A DNA stretch of 64,000 bases from Pelargonium tetragonum. Lineage: Eukaryota; Streptophyta; Magnoliopsida; Geraniales; Geraniaceae. The notes below the pieces were generated by a model. That model did not search any database. It saw only the letters and a list, made by a program, of their open reading frames with translations, and was not told the origin of the DNA. The stretch spans positions 17,658 to 81,657 of the forward strand of contig JAYMTL010000092.1 in NCBI GenBank assembly GCA_036897445.1, read 5' to 3'. Of the stretch, positions 36,720 to 49,000 are shown piece by piece. Numbering within the stretch: the first letter of the stretch is position 1; each line of letters starts with the position of its first letter. Made by a program: the position numbers and the translations under genes.

Positions 36720-37570
36720 CGGTCAGGCCTTCCCTCCCTAATACTAGAACTAAAAGACTCCTAACTACCTAGAAGTATATTAGTACAATACTATAACTAT
36801 AAAGAACTATGAAAGGTTCTATCCTCTATTACTTATTACTATAGAATAAAATAAGAGAATATACCTTAATAAACTAAGACTAATAGGAATACTTAAGCTA
36901 CACTAATACACTAGCTACAAACAATAAGTATAAGCTACAAGAAGAATATAAAGGAGAACAACCATAACACTAAGAATTTAGTACAGATATGGATGAGTAC
37001 AGTACTAATACAGAATCCAGGTACAGGTCTTATGGTTCTAGCTCATAAAGCTCATAAACAACAAAGCAAAGAATACAAAGAAAGATAAGTTTAAGTCAAA
37101 CAAAGCAACAAGAAGAAGTAAGTCTAAGGTCAGAATACGAAGTGTTGCAGGGTGTACTTGTGGATCTATACATATTCAAACAACTAATACTACGCATTAC
37201 CTCGCTATCGCTTCAGTCGGTAAGATGGACGGTTACACAATCCCATTCAGTTTATATACTCGCTACTGATAAACACATAGCGCACTGAGTAATATAGCTT
37301 AAGGTTAGAAGAAAGAACAAGACTCTCTTTAGGTTGATGAACCCTTTCCTAAGACCCCCATCTCTCATTCTCTAATATCTAATACAAGTAAACAACAAGC
37401 AAGTAAAAAACTACAATAAGGAACATAAGAACAAAAGACAGCTACAGTAATCAGCTACAAGGAATAACCATAACAACAATAAGACAGGTATCTCCCTTAC
37501 ACCTTACAATAAAGAGTACAGGTATTATAGCTTCTAACAAGTAACAAGAGCAAGAGACAGGCAAAAAATC
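36720..37570. other. Strand-asymmetric A-rich island
   Basis: The plus strand is rich in A with scattered C and G and poor in T runs (words such as AGCTACAAGAAGAA, GTACAGGT and AACAAGCAAG). Related words recur within it: GTACAGGTCTTATGG near 37021 and GTACAGGTATTATAG near 37513. It contains the stop-free lysine-rich frame at 37042-37269. The texture matches the islands at 9.95, 35.0 and 38.2 kb on the same strand and is complementary to those at 19.2 and 53.7 kb. I could not identify it. A decayed dispersed element is my leading guess. Confidence 0.4.
37042..37269 (+). other. Stop-free 75-codon frame without ATG start, unassigned
   Basis: This frame runs from just after a TAG (37039-37041) to TGA (37267-37269). 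The first third would be strongly basic (many Lys, Arg, Ser, Asn) and is followed by a small Cys pair (GCTCGS) and a less charged end. There is no ATG until 37225, although an ATA near the beginning could start translation in some mitochondria. I recognise no family. The A-rich composition of the island suppresses stops, so a frame of this length is not evidence of a gene. Confidence 0.12.
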
Positions 37571-38185
37571 TCATTCCTTTATGAGAGAGAGAGGATAGTC
37601 TCGAAAGGTCGCTAAAACGGGTTATATATAGGCTATTCCTCAGGGCCCGTAAAGTGTTCCAATAAAAACTTTTAGAGAAAATCCAGAGTCCTTTGTTCTA
37701 TATAGAGCCCCTTTTAGGGTTCTTTCCCTTCTTGTTTAGGTTTGGAAAGTTGTACATAGTTTTCGGGTTCTGCCAATTTATTCTAGTTATAAAGTAGCAG
37801 TCAGTAATACCACGGGGTATATGCCTTTTTGAGATTTTTCTTTTTTTAGTACAACAAAATCTAAAACGAGTCCGAATATATATTCTTAATTAAATTAAAC
37901 AGGGAAGATTTTCCTTCTGTGGTTTATCGGGCTGCGGGAAATTTCTTAGGTCTGTTTAAAACGAGCTTATACTAAAAATCTTTTTAGCGCCTTTTGATCC
38001 CCGATGGAGGGCTTGGGCTTTTCAAGAACTGTTGCTAATTACGTCGGTAAAGATGTTAATTCCAAGACTTTTCACAAAGCCTAAGTTTTGTTGGAAAATC
38101 CATAAAGAGGTTAATAAGTAATCTATACGTGTCCTAAAAAAGCATATTAGTAGCAGGCTATTTCCTAGGATTTTGGAGGGATTAA
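37571..38185. other. Gene-free AT-rich DNA between islands
   Basis: Majority texture with dense stops in all frames. I recognised nothing. Confidence 0.6.
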
Positions 38186-38551
38186 GCAATTAGGAGCCGT
38201 AAGAGTAAGACAGCTACTACGACAGGTAAGAAAACAGGGCTACAGAAGACTATGAATACCTTTAAAACTAGAGGTATTATCAAGAATAAGAATAATATAC
38301 AGAGCTAGAGTAAGTCTACAAAAGGAAGTATATCTTTGAAGAAAGTTAGGAATATGATACAGACTAAGAATATAGCTAAGAAAGTAAGTCAATCAGAAGA
38401 GGGCGCTGGCTATACGGCATGTTCTACTTGTTGTTCCCTTGTTCAAACCCTAAAACCGGATACTAGGGGATACTCTACCCAAAAAGAAACTTTTTTAACG
38501 CACATGGTACCGAGAAAATTTAACTGGAAATTTTGTACCTGTAAACACTAA
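38186..38551 (+). other. Lysine-rich frame interrupted by one TAG, unassigned
   Basis: An in-frame TAA lies at 38183-38185. After it the frame stays open to TAA at 38549-38551 except for one TAG at 38306-38308, giving 121 sense or TAG codons. The first 70 or so codons are rich in Lys, Thr, Ser, Asn and Ile on both sides of the TAG. The last part has a Cys cluster (CSTCC) followed by mixed residues. A TTG at 38336 gives the 71-codon downstream part. No family is recognised. It could be a degraded small basic protein, an artefact of an A-rich island, or a real gene if TAG were read as sense. I favour the artefact. Confidence 0.15.
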
Positions 38552-41500
38552 GAAAAGTTACATACAAGAACTACTATAGAATAAAATTCTGTTTACAAAA
38601 CCCAGAAAAATGAGACTGGGTTTAGGGCATAATAAATTTTTGTTTTTATAAATATAAGGCGAAAACCCAACCCCATTTATTAATAAGTAAACCCGGGTCT
38701 CTTGCTCATCTTGTTACTACTTACTACTTACGAAATGAACCCTTGTTATATCCGAAAAAGAAGTTTTGCTTTACAACGAAACTGGAGTATTAAGTCGTAG
38801 GTACTGCGTAAGGAGGATAAAAGCTTCCAAAGAAGTCCGTAATCCCCCCTTGATTTAGGCTTAAATCTATATATTTTTAGAAAAAGAAGTTAATATGTCT
38901 AGTACTCCGCTAATTTAATATAAAATGTCACTATAAAAAATGAAGCCGGGGTGCGCAATAGGAATTCTCTATTCTCATTTTTTAGGTAAAATGTAACTCT
39001 ATTACCAAATTTCATTGCCTTGTAAGAAGCTCCTTCTTGTATTTAAAATACTTGCTTTTTCAGTTTAAAAAGACTCGATAGGAGATGCTGTCTCTTTCTA
39101 GAAATAGGATTTTTCTTGAACTTTTAAATCTTTTGGTGTAAACTAAAGTCCTTTTTGAGGACCTATTGTAAAGAGCGAAACCTATAAAATAAGAAAAACT
39201 TATTCTCAGGGTAATCTTCTTGCCCCTTTTAGTTAAAATCTTGTACCTTTTCCACTACTCAGTTTATAATACGGGGACAACTCTTCCAGTAAAAAGGCAG
39301 CAATTCCTTAATCGTATTTTTTAGAGCTCCCTTTCAAAAAGCAAGATTTCTCAAGCAATACCCTTTCAATTTTTCTTTCAGCTATTCAAAGTTTCTGGAG
39401 TTTATCCATTAAGAAAAACCTACCTCAACCAGAGATCTTTAAAGGAAAGGAACCCTTACCCAGATGCTTATCCACTAGTACCAGTTTAACAAAATATATA
39501 TATATATAGGTTCTCGCTAAAAGGGACTCCAAAAAAGTAGAATTATAAGGAGTATAAGCCAGCTTGATTTGGTCTATGAACGAGACCTTAATTTTAAGTT
39601 CAAGTAGAGCTCCGGTTCATTAAAAGCAGAATATTAGAACTTATAAACAAAAGTCTTTTTTGTATCAAATTAATAAGAGGACGAGCTCCTACTTTATACT
39701 TTCAACATATAGGTTAATCTCAAATTAGAAACCGGGGTAACCCGAAAAGCACGGTTGAATCTCATTTTCCTTTTGAGTAAGTTTGCACTTAGATAGAAAA
39801 GGCTATATCTTAATAACTCAAAACTCGGAATACCTAAGACTTAACGGCCAGGAGGACTAGGCTCTAATCCTATACGATAAACTTAAAACCTTTTACTAGA
39901 AATTCTTCTAATCAAAGAAAGAACAAGCGCTTACAATTTCTCAAGAGTTTCTCTTCCACAACATCTACTTGAGTTACTTATTCAGGGGATACCCTATATT
40001 CCGATTCGTAAGGCTCCTGTCTCTTATATCTCATATACAATTCCTTGTTAACCAGAAAACGAACTTCGACAAGACAAGCTTGCCTTTTGCTACTTTACTT
40101 TGACTCTTTTATCTTCCCTACAACCCTGCTTAAGGGATTCTTTTTGAAAAATGAAAAGCAAGGGAGCTCCTTATTGATTTAGATCTAATGTACTATAACA
40201 TAATCCAAGGCAGATCCAACTAAGAGGAAAGCCCTCTCTAACTATTATCGAGTATCCGTTTAAAAAAATCTTTAGGGACACTTAAGATCCAAGTAAGGAG
40301 TTCTACTGAAATCTTAGATTTAATAAAGCAAAAAGCACTTGTAAAACTAATACTTGATCTTTTATTATATATTTGTGGGTCCTAGAAGTTCCTAAACTAT
40401 ACTTTTTATTTCCACTTCTTATGTTTATATATTAAGTGGGCTTACTAGGGAAATCCTGTCTAATTAAAAGAAAAGGAAGTGCTCTTTAGAAATGCCAGAG
40501 CAAGCAGTTGAAAAGTTTCTAGAGGATGATTTTAAAATAAGTTAAGTAAGTCTAGTTTTTATTCTTCCATCTATTTTCAGTCCTCTCAAGTGCCCTTGTT
40601 TTAGGTTATAAAACTGACAGGATAGTCTTACCAGTAAAACGGAAGTACTGGGCTTATATACATGAAAGTTCCCCAGATTCTAGAGAAGCTGACTTTAACT
40701 CAATAATTTAAGAAGATTTGGGCTGACTTTAGTCTTAGTTTTAGTAATATTATATAGTATTAGTAAAGTTAACCCTACGCCAACAAAAGTATACTTTCAC
40801 TTGACTTCATTACGAACTTTCTTGCTATTTTCTATAGCTGACGACTTCCTTAGGATTTCCTTGTTTTGGACTACATTGATATGGGATATCTTCCCTTTTT
40901 ATTTATATAGACTCCCTCCTAAATCTAACGGGGCAATTAGAATAGTACTGTGAGCCCTTTCCCAAACCTGGGACCTTTTTAATATGTTTGATAATGACCT
41001 CTTTTAAGGCTCCGATTCTGGGAGTTCTTTCCCTCTTTTTATGGGCTTCTTCCTCACGGGGGATTTTAAGGAGTACTAGTAGCCTTTTGCATAGCTATGA
41101 AGTGCTTTAATCCCTAGATTTGCTAACTTTAAGTTAATGACTAAGAGGAGGATTTACGACAAAGCGAAGGAATTTGAATATGTGTTTTCTACCTTTAGAT
41201 GGACCAGATTCTAAAGTAAAAATTCAGTGAACAAAGCTATTTGAACCTACGTACAATGCCTTAAATGACTCATGATGTAACCTTTCATCGTAATAAGTTA
41301 ATAGGCACCTGCCAAATACCTTATAGAGTGCTCGTCAAAAGGATTTCTTTCAAATATATTTATATAATTTTCATTTCCTTTACGCAAAGGCAGGAACTTT
41401 CTAATTGAACTCATGAAACTTGGGGAATGTTCCGGGTTAACTTGAAAAAAGAAACAATTAAGAAAAAGAACTTAACCCACCCGGAAAACCTCTCTATTCT

Positions 41501-41859
41501 TTATAACCCCTGAATTACTTATTACTTAACCCCGAAACTCCCCCTAACTGAACTCCTTAGAGAAAGCCAAGACATTGTCTCAAGCAAAATCGACTCTGGA
41601 TTATCCTCTATTAAATTAATTGAAATAGTATAGGGAAAAACTATCTAAATCTGTAGAATTCCTGACTTTTAACTAAGAAAATCCCTACAGCTCTCTTTTT
41701 TAATCCTTGTACGAGACTGTTCTAATTGTTAAGGCCTTCTAATCCTCTGACTTTTTTATTACTAACTTCGGGAATTAAAAAAGGCTTTTAACTTTTAAAT
41801 AAATTCAACGAGGATTACAAGAGTTCTAATCCCTTCTACCATAATACCTTCTTTCTTAC
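38552..41859. other. Gene-free AT-rich DNA
   Basis: No gene is supported. It contains a TA microsatellite (about 39494-39508), a GGAGCTCC palindrome at 40163-40170, and the usual short GC-richer words. Open frames are below the reporting length or without motif. Nothing else was seen. Confidence 0.65.
39494..39508. repeat. TA dinucleotide microsatellite
   Basis: Uninterrupted TA run of about seven units. A low-complexity tract with no gene next to it. Confidence 0.8.
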
Positions 41860-42180
41860 TCTTGATACCTAGACCTAGCCCCTAAAGGAAAATCCCGAGG
41901 AGCTGTATCCTAATCCTATGAGCTAGACCTAACCTTGTGGTAGCCTAACTACTCTTAGTCTCTATCCTGATAGCTGTCTTAGGTTTTGTATTCCCTGCCC
42001 TAAATCGAAATTAACTGCAAATTTAAGGACCCCCGACTCTTTTGTTTAGTATATATAAGATAAGTTTTTGACTTAACTCCTAGCTAAAATCCAAATAGGA
42101 ACTCTCCTGATCCGAGAATTCTTACCTATTATTGCTGAAATTCTTACTTATACCCCGTTCTATCTAAACTAACGGAAGAA
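41860..42180. other. C/T-rich island with CTAGACCTA words
   Basis: The plus strand is rich in CCTA, CTAG and TCCTG words. CTAGACCTA occurs at 41869-41877 and 41923-41931, and GATACCTAGACCTA at 41864 is exact at 8248-8261. Matches of 14 bases are expected by chance many times in 64 kb, so only the local clustering counts. No frame or RNA gene was recognised. Confidence 0.35.
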
Positions 42181-45124
42181 AATTCTTGAGTTATTAGAGT
42201 TTTTTTAAGTGTCCTTATGTCAAAGTTGGTTATACTTATAGGTTCAAACCCCTTCTGTCTCTATACTTTTTTTGCAAATCTACTTTCAATTTCTTTTACG
42301 GGATTTGCAATTGTAAAAGGTCTCTTAAGGAAGTTTTTTTAGTAGGTATCACTCCCCCTTTCAGTTTAGAAAGGCTGGGGCATAAACAAAAAAGGGATCC
42401 TTAGTATAAAAGGGATTTCCGGAAATAGAAAAGTCAATTTCAAGTAAGAGTAGCTTTACCAGGTTCAAGAAACCGCAAGACATTCAAAAAAGTTTTTGTT
42501 TCTATCTCTATTGTATTGTCCGCTTTTTACTTACCAACTAAGGTCTTCCTTCCTTTATTTAGAAGGTACTCCCTACTTAGTCTCTTATCCTGACTCGAAA
42601 AGGACTTCGTCCCGGCTACAGAATAGTGCAATGGCGTAAGGGGTTTAGAGCTGTGCTACTAATGATACTAAAAGAAACTCTAACTCTTGATATAAGTAAC
42701 GAAAAATATCTAGAATTGGCGAGACTCATTTAAAAGGAAAGCCTTAGTCATAGCTTTAATAATAATATACATATATTTTTTTACGCTCTACTAAATTCTA
42801 TAGAGGTTAACACCTAAAAGCTTTTTGCCGCGGCTTGAGCCTCCGCTATCTTTATAATCCGAGACTGATTTTGCTTTTTCTAAACGGGCTTACCTTATTT
42901 CCTTGTATCTATACTTGTCTATGGAGCTCTACTCCTCCTATTTATTAAAATTCTTTCTGGAATTGTAACCCTGAACGGGAACACCTTAAATTTTCCTTTT
43001 ACTTTATCTTGTATACTGCAAAACCCTATCCACATGGGTGTGTTGGTTGAAACTGCCCCTTATTATCTTGTAAAACTCACTAGGAAATGATTCCAAGGAA
43101 ACTTTATCTTAGTACTCTTTAGCGGTAATAGTAGTTATTCTTAATTATAATAGAGGGTGGTAAAAGTATATAAGATAGGAATAATAGTGATAGTTGTATT
43201 AAGGTTGACTTTCTTTTCGTAGTTGTTAGTATTTAGAGGATGGAACCCCTAGTGCTAGTGGAGTCCTGTAAGGGCTTTTTCTAAAAGTAGTGTGACGCAC
43301 AAGTTCAAAAAAACCCCTTAATGTTATTATTCAAGGACTAAAATACTACGGAATTCTTGCAGCCTCTGGGCAATATACCCTAAGTGATAGAAATAGAAAC
43401 ACCCCCTTTTTGGGGAAGGTGAAGTTCCTGCGTTAGAGTCTCTATAAGAGCTGGTCGGGCCTAAGCAACTAGTGTGGGGTGCGAAAAGCGTGTCTCGAGA
43501 AACTTTAACCGGACTCAAGGAAGTTTAGTACCCTCGGGCGATTGGCTCCCCTGGGAGTAGGGTACAAGGGGAAGAATTAAAACTTCAAAATAAGTAGAGT
43601 TACCCTATTATCAGCTCAAATTAATTGAAAGTAAATAATGTATCAGAGCAAAGCCGGAGTTTTTATATTAAAGAGAGGTGCCTCATTGAGTGTAGCAAAA
43701 GTCAGTTTTGCAAAAACCGGAACTTAGGTTGGAGCATTGCCTGTAAAGGGGTGGCCCAAAGAGCCTCTTTTTAGCACTTTTTGATCTAACTTTTGTTGAT
43801 ATTACCGTCGATTTACTAAAGAAAGTAGGAAGAAAACATGGGTTTTTAGTAGAAAAGAAAGCGGATTCTTGTAGAAGGGGGATCCGGGTTTGTAACAGGG
43901 ATAGATATTCTGTAAATTTTGAGATCATTAAAAAAAAAAAGGAAAATCCCTATCGGCTAGCGGTCTATATAAAAATGAAGCTAAAGCACTAATAGAAAAA
44001 AATGCGTTGGTCTTAGATTCTTAAGTTTTAAATCAAAAAGCAAGTTGCCCGTAGTTAAGGGGATCCTTCCTTTCAATAAATATTACTTGGTATAATCGGA
44101 AGCGTCGGCCGTCTAATTGACACAGTACAAAACAAAAAGGTACTCAAGAGAGAACAAGTGTGTTGACAAAGGATTTCATTTTCTTTTATATTATTCATAA
44201 ATAGAGCGGTTTAGGGGAGCTCCTGAAACTAAATTACCCTTCCAACCAAAAAGTAAACCACAGGAACAAGATTATAGCCTATAAAAAACTAAAGAGATTC
44301 CCCTGACACGCCTTAATTTGTAACCTAGGTTGAGGGTAGACTTGTTATTTATAAGGAGTAAATAAATTTTCCAAAAAAGTTTAGTCTTTTATATACGAGT
44401 TAAGTTTTTATAGCTGCAGCAGAGCTGCACTACTCGGTTTTTTATCTTATAGAGCTTTAAAAAATTTAGGATTAATAGTTATTGTACTCTGTAGGTGAGC
44501 CTTTTTGCCTGACCGGTATTCCCTTTTTAGGAGCTTTTATAGGAAACGGTAAAGTCTTTAATTAAAGGTAATTAAGGGTAAGTAGTTGCTATTTATGCGC
44601 GTTCCCTTGTTCCAGGTTTCTGATTCCAGATAGATAGTATAGAAATTTGGGTTAGGGAATAAAGCATTAGTAAAAAAAGAAAGTCCTGTGAAAGCTTTTC
44701 TGAAAGTTTAGTACTAATCTTGGTCATTAAAAGTTTTGGATATTCCGCGAGTGAAATAGGTCTGACAAGATAAAGTCTTATTGTTTTAGAGAGCCTGGGG
44801 GAACACGGGAGGTTTTGGGCTTTTAGTTCTTAATTTCGGTAGAGTCTTTTCCAAGTTCAGGTTTTTTACTAAACGTAGGCAGGGTGATAGACTAATCTGG
44901 GATAGTCATTCTGAATTATATAAAGTAAAATGTAAATGTTGGCTCCACCTCGGTATACAAACCCCTAAAAACCATCCTTTAAAGGGTACCCCCGGGCGGC
45001 CCTGCATTTTGTAACTAGGTCTCTAAAAATCAAAACTTGGATATAAGGGAGCCTTAATTTAGTTTATATAATTGCAAACCACAGCGATTACTATTAATAT
45101 AAGCCATTTCACTTCTGTTTTATA
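42181..45124. other. Gene-free AT-rich DNA
   Basis: No gene is supported. Minus-strand frames of 63 and 81 codons (43327-43518, 43683-43928) have no recognisable domain and are of chance length. An A-run lies at 43930-43940, and a GGAGCTCC palindrome at 44216-44223. Nothing further was seen. Confidence 0.6.
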
Positions 45125-45193
45125 ATTAGGGACTTTGAACCCTACACCTCTATAGACGGGGTATTGCTCTAACCAACTGAACTACAAGCGCCC
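45125..45193 (-). tRNA. tRNA-like sequence, probably degenerate, anticodon unclear
   Basis: On the minus strand a convincing D-arm is visible (stem GTTC with GAGC, loop AGTTGGTTA, plus-strand 45166-45182). A perfect 5-bp T-stem, TAGGG with CCCTA, lies at 45127-45144, around an 8-base loop beginning TTCAAA. Between them, ACCCC and GAGGT pair at four of five positions around the loop GTCTATA, which would place CTA in the anticodon. Three things argue against a working tRNA. The bases after the T-stem do not pair with the upstream GCGCTTG, the variable region is only about one base, and base 37 is not a purine. I read it as a tRNA relic or a tRNA needing repair editing. Its style resembles organellar and bacterial tRNAs. 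Confidence 0.4.
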
Positions 45194-46046
45194 GTTAAGA
45201 TAATTCAAAGGTAAGCAAAAAGCACAAGCAAATCTTTTGTTCCGAGTTAATTTAAGTATTATATTTATTATAGTCATTTTCTTTGTTTAATTTATTACTT
45301 TATCGAAACTCTTCTCCAGCTTATTTAAGTATACCGTAAAGACAGAGGAGTAGCCCTTGCGATTGGACAAAATCAAGCCAGAGGGGAGGCGCGTGCAATG
45401 ATTTGAATTGGCTCCTCAGTAAAAAATGAAAGAAAATAGAGCAATTTAAGAGAGAGGACTTGTAGGTTCAAAACGTTAGTACTTAGGGCAGCCTTAGAAA
45501 AGAGACTAAGAAGTCTATAGCCGTCATATAAGGTTTTTAGCATACATAGTGTAGTCCTAAAAACTCTTGATTACTCCTCCCCTTTTTGTTAATTTGTTAA
45601 TCCCGGCCCGATCCATATACTGAGTAAGCGCATATATTTCTAGGAAAGCCTACCAAAATACTATATCAGAAAACCTCATACCAAATAAGGCTAATTGTAC
45701 AAAGGGAATTCTGGCTAGGCCATATATAGATTGAAATCACAATGAGTATTCTACAACAGTTCCGGGATAACAAGAAGTATCAAAAAAAGAACCCCTTGAA
45801 AAAAGTAATACATACCTTTTTCACTAGGGATTCCCTTCTGCATTTGGCTTAAAAACCCAAACAGGTTAATTGTGCCACTCCTTTATCTTATCATTTACGG
45901 GAATTTCTGACCTAGGCTTTTACCTTATTGAACAGGACACAAAGTTTAGGAAATTGAATACTAACGCTAGAGTAATTGTACTAAAAAGAATCCAGGATAA
46001 CAAAGAATAAAATCTTGTGCTTTAACAAAAATCATAGAGTCTCAAG

Positions 46047-46060
46047 TATATATATATATA
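46047..46060. repeat. TA dinucleotide microsatellite
   Basis: Uninterrupted run of seven TA units. Low complexity only. Confidence 0.85.
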
Positions 46061-49000
46061 CCTTCGCAGTCAGTGAGGGTTTTAGAGAGAGTTATAACTA
46101 AGGAATAAAAATTTATAATTAATATAGACTTGCTTTTGTAATAATTACCTTATGTTTACGAGTTTCTTTAATCCCGCTTTTAGTCCCATCCAGCTTGTGT
46201 TAAGTTAAAAAATATGAAAAAGGAATTCCCTCGGCTATTTGCTTGAGGTTCCGGGGGTTTTTAGTTTGCTTCTTAAATAAACTAAGGTATTGGTGCAATT
46301 TTTACAAAAAGCTAATAGTTTTATCTTTCATCCCTTTAACTCCACCCCATCCGCAAGCCTCGCCTCGTTGTCCCTTAGAATAAATAAGTAACCCCAGAAT
46401 GAAAAAAATCCTTACTATTTAAATAAGCTGTTAGCATGCGAAGTTTTCGGAGTTTTGTAGTCTTACTTACAAGAGCTCCTTATGGCTTTTTAATTGTAAA
46501 AGAGTCCTGCAAGGGTTCGCAATCCTGCTTCCTGCCAAAAAGGAGATCCTTTAATTCTACAGTTATGAATTTAGTCCTTTAGCTTTCAATAACAGGAACA
46601 GGGGAGCCGTTCTTAGTCTAATTCTAATTTGTAACAACGGATTAAGTTACATTTACTCAGAAACCTTCTTTACGTGTTAACGCTCTTTTCTGTATGTGTA
46701 CCTTTTTCTTTCTTGCGATTTTCATTTTTCTGGTTTAGTGCTTTGTGTAGCCCTTGAGAAAGGGATGCCCAGATCTAAAACCCTCGGAAAATTATAAGAG
46801 GATAAACAGATAGCTCCTAGACTGGCTTATTAATAAGAATGACACAAAATTTCCTTTTAGTAGTAAGACTTGCTTTATATAGGGAAAGCCCTTACATTCT
46901 CAATAAGGAAATTTCTTCCTTAAGAGTTTATACGCAAAAATCCTTTTTTCATACCCTAAGGCAGGAAAGGAAGAAGATTTTAATAAGTAAAAAAGCTAGA
47001 ATTATATTACAAAGTCATGGGTTTAAAGGATTCCTAGTTCACAGTTACTGTTTATCTATAGTTTTATAGTTAGTACAGATTGACTCTAATTAGCAGATGC
47101 TTGTGCCAGGGATACGTATAATTTGCTACCAAGTATTAACTTACTTTGTATACTAGCTTTAACACCCTTTTGAAAATAAAGTCTAGAATTTTTCTGAGGA
47201 TAAAACTAAAGGAAGCCCTCTTACTAGTTATATACACTTCCCAGGTTCTGTTCTTAAAGTAATATATAAACTTTGACCTTATTTGCTATCCAAAGTAGGG
47301 TACCCAAAGCAAGACAAACTTCTTTTCATAGACTTTACTTGATTAAGATAGTATGGGACTTATAAGCAAAATGGAGTAACTAAGAAATAAGTAATACCCC
47401 GCTAAAAGTTGAGAAACCCGAAGGTACTAACTACCGTAGCTTGTAAAAAGCAAAAAAGGAACTCCAGATATAGGACAAGCCTTGTACAAAGGTCTTACTT
47501 ACCGCTATCCACGAATTAACTACGTATAATTTAACTGAAATTAGAAAAGGCTCCATATCTTTAGAAGTTCTTTAGACTTTAGAATAGAGTCTTTTCCGGA
47601 TTCCTTAACTGTAGCAGGTATGATAACAACGGATAGTACTAACTAAACTTACGAAAGTAACAAGGTGTTATTTTGCAGCCAGGCCTCTCCTCGATGTCAT
47701 TGATTTTCAACAAGTAAACAACATTTGACTTTACTCTTTTTTTTATAATTTTCAGAGCCTTGCTGGATTTTAAAGTACTCTTTCAAATACGGGTAATTAA
47801 TAGAATTCCACTTACTCCCCTTTCTTTTTCTTCCACACACCCCAAATTCCCACTCACCCATTCCTCTTATCTTAAAACAAGCTTTTACTCAAGAAAAAGA
47901 GTTTAGTTAACGAATTTTTGTACATTTTTAAAGATTTTTCTAGATCGGGGTGCTTGATTACTAGAGGAGATGTATAGCTAAAATCGAATATTTCAAATTC
48001 AAAAAAGGGGTTTTTTAGTGTAATTAATAGGTTTTTGGATTTGTGTTGATTGTCAGAAAAGGTAAGACCCTTGAAATTTTTGAAGAAAGAAAGGAACTCA
48101 TACCCTATAGAGTTTGTTTAATTGGATATTTACGAGAGCTGGGTGTACAACTAAGAGTTTTAGCTACCTTTTGCTATATACAGTGACACCAAGTATGCAG
48201 TTATACTGATATTCTTCTTTATCTCCCCTTTCATTTTGGTAGTGAGACCTTACCGCCCCTCATAGTTGGGTAAATAAAGTCCTTATTTTTTTGTGTATAT
48301 AATTCTCTTGTAAAAGGATACCTGAGACTTCCTATAGCTATTAAGATTTAGTGGACACCCTTTATGGAGCCTTTCAAATCCAAAATGGAAACCTCTAGAA
48401 TTTTCCTTAAGCGAGGAGAAGTAAAAGAACCTAGTTTTTAGAGAATGGTTGTAGGACAAAAGCAGGACTAGAAAGCTAGCATAACTACAGTTGAATAAAG
48501 GTGGTTCTTCAATCCTATAATCGAATAGTGATCTTGAATCTGTAAACTTACCGTTGTCCCAGCAACTATGTTAACTAAAATGTTTAACCGCTTGTGTACT
48601 TAGCTCCTATCAGAAAAGGGTTATTCTAGAGCTTTACTTTGACATGGGGCCTATCTCTATAATAGGGGTAGCGTTAGAGAGCTCTATATACTACAAAGTT
48701 TCCGGTAATTAGGAAGAATATCCTTCTCTAAAGGTTTTTAGCTTAGAGTGCCTTAGAGTTAGGTACAGTTAAAATATGTTAATCTGTTGGTAAGACAGCC
48801 CTCCGTTTCCCATATTAAATATCAAACCCAAGCCGTTTTTCAAAGGAAAAATCTGATTAGGTATCAATTCCTGTATTGTGCCTTACTAGTTTGTATTTTA
48901 ACAAATCTAAGCTCTTTTGTAATTGTGCCACTCTAAACTTAGGAGGGTCCTCACTATAATTATAATTAAAAAGTCAAAGGCATGCCCTAATAAAGAGATA

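Noticed and set aside
8248-41877. GATACCTAGACCTA exact at 8248 and 41864, GGAGCTCCTTATTG at 40163 and 49562, TGATACAGACTAAGAA at 35317 and 38355
   Set aside because: At this base composition, pairs of exact 14- to 16-mers are expected by chance several times in 64 kb, so they are not evidence of repeats on their own.
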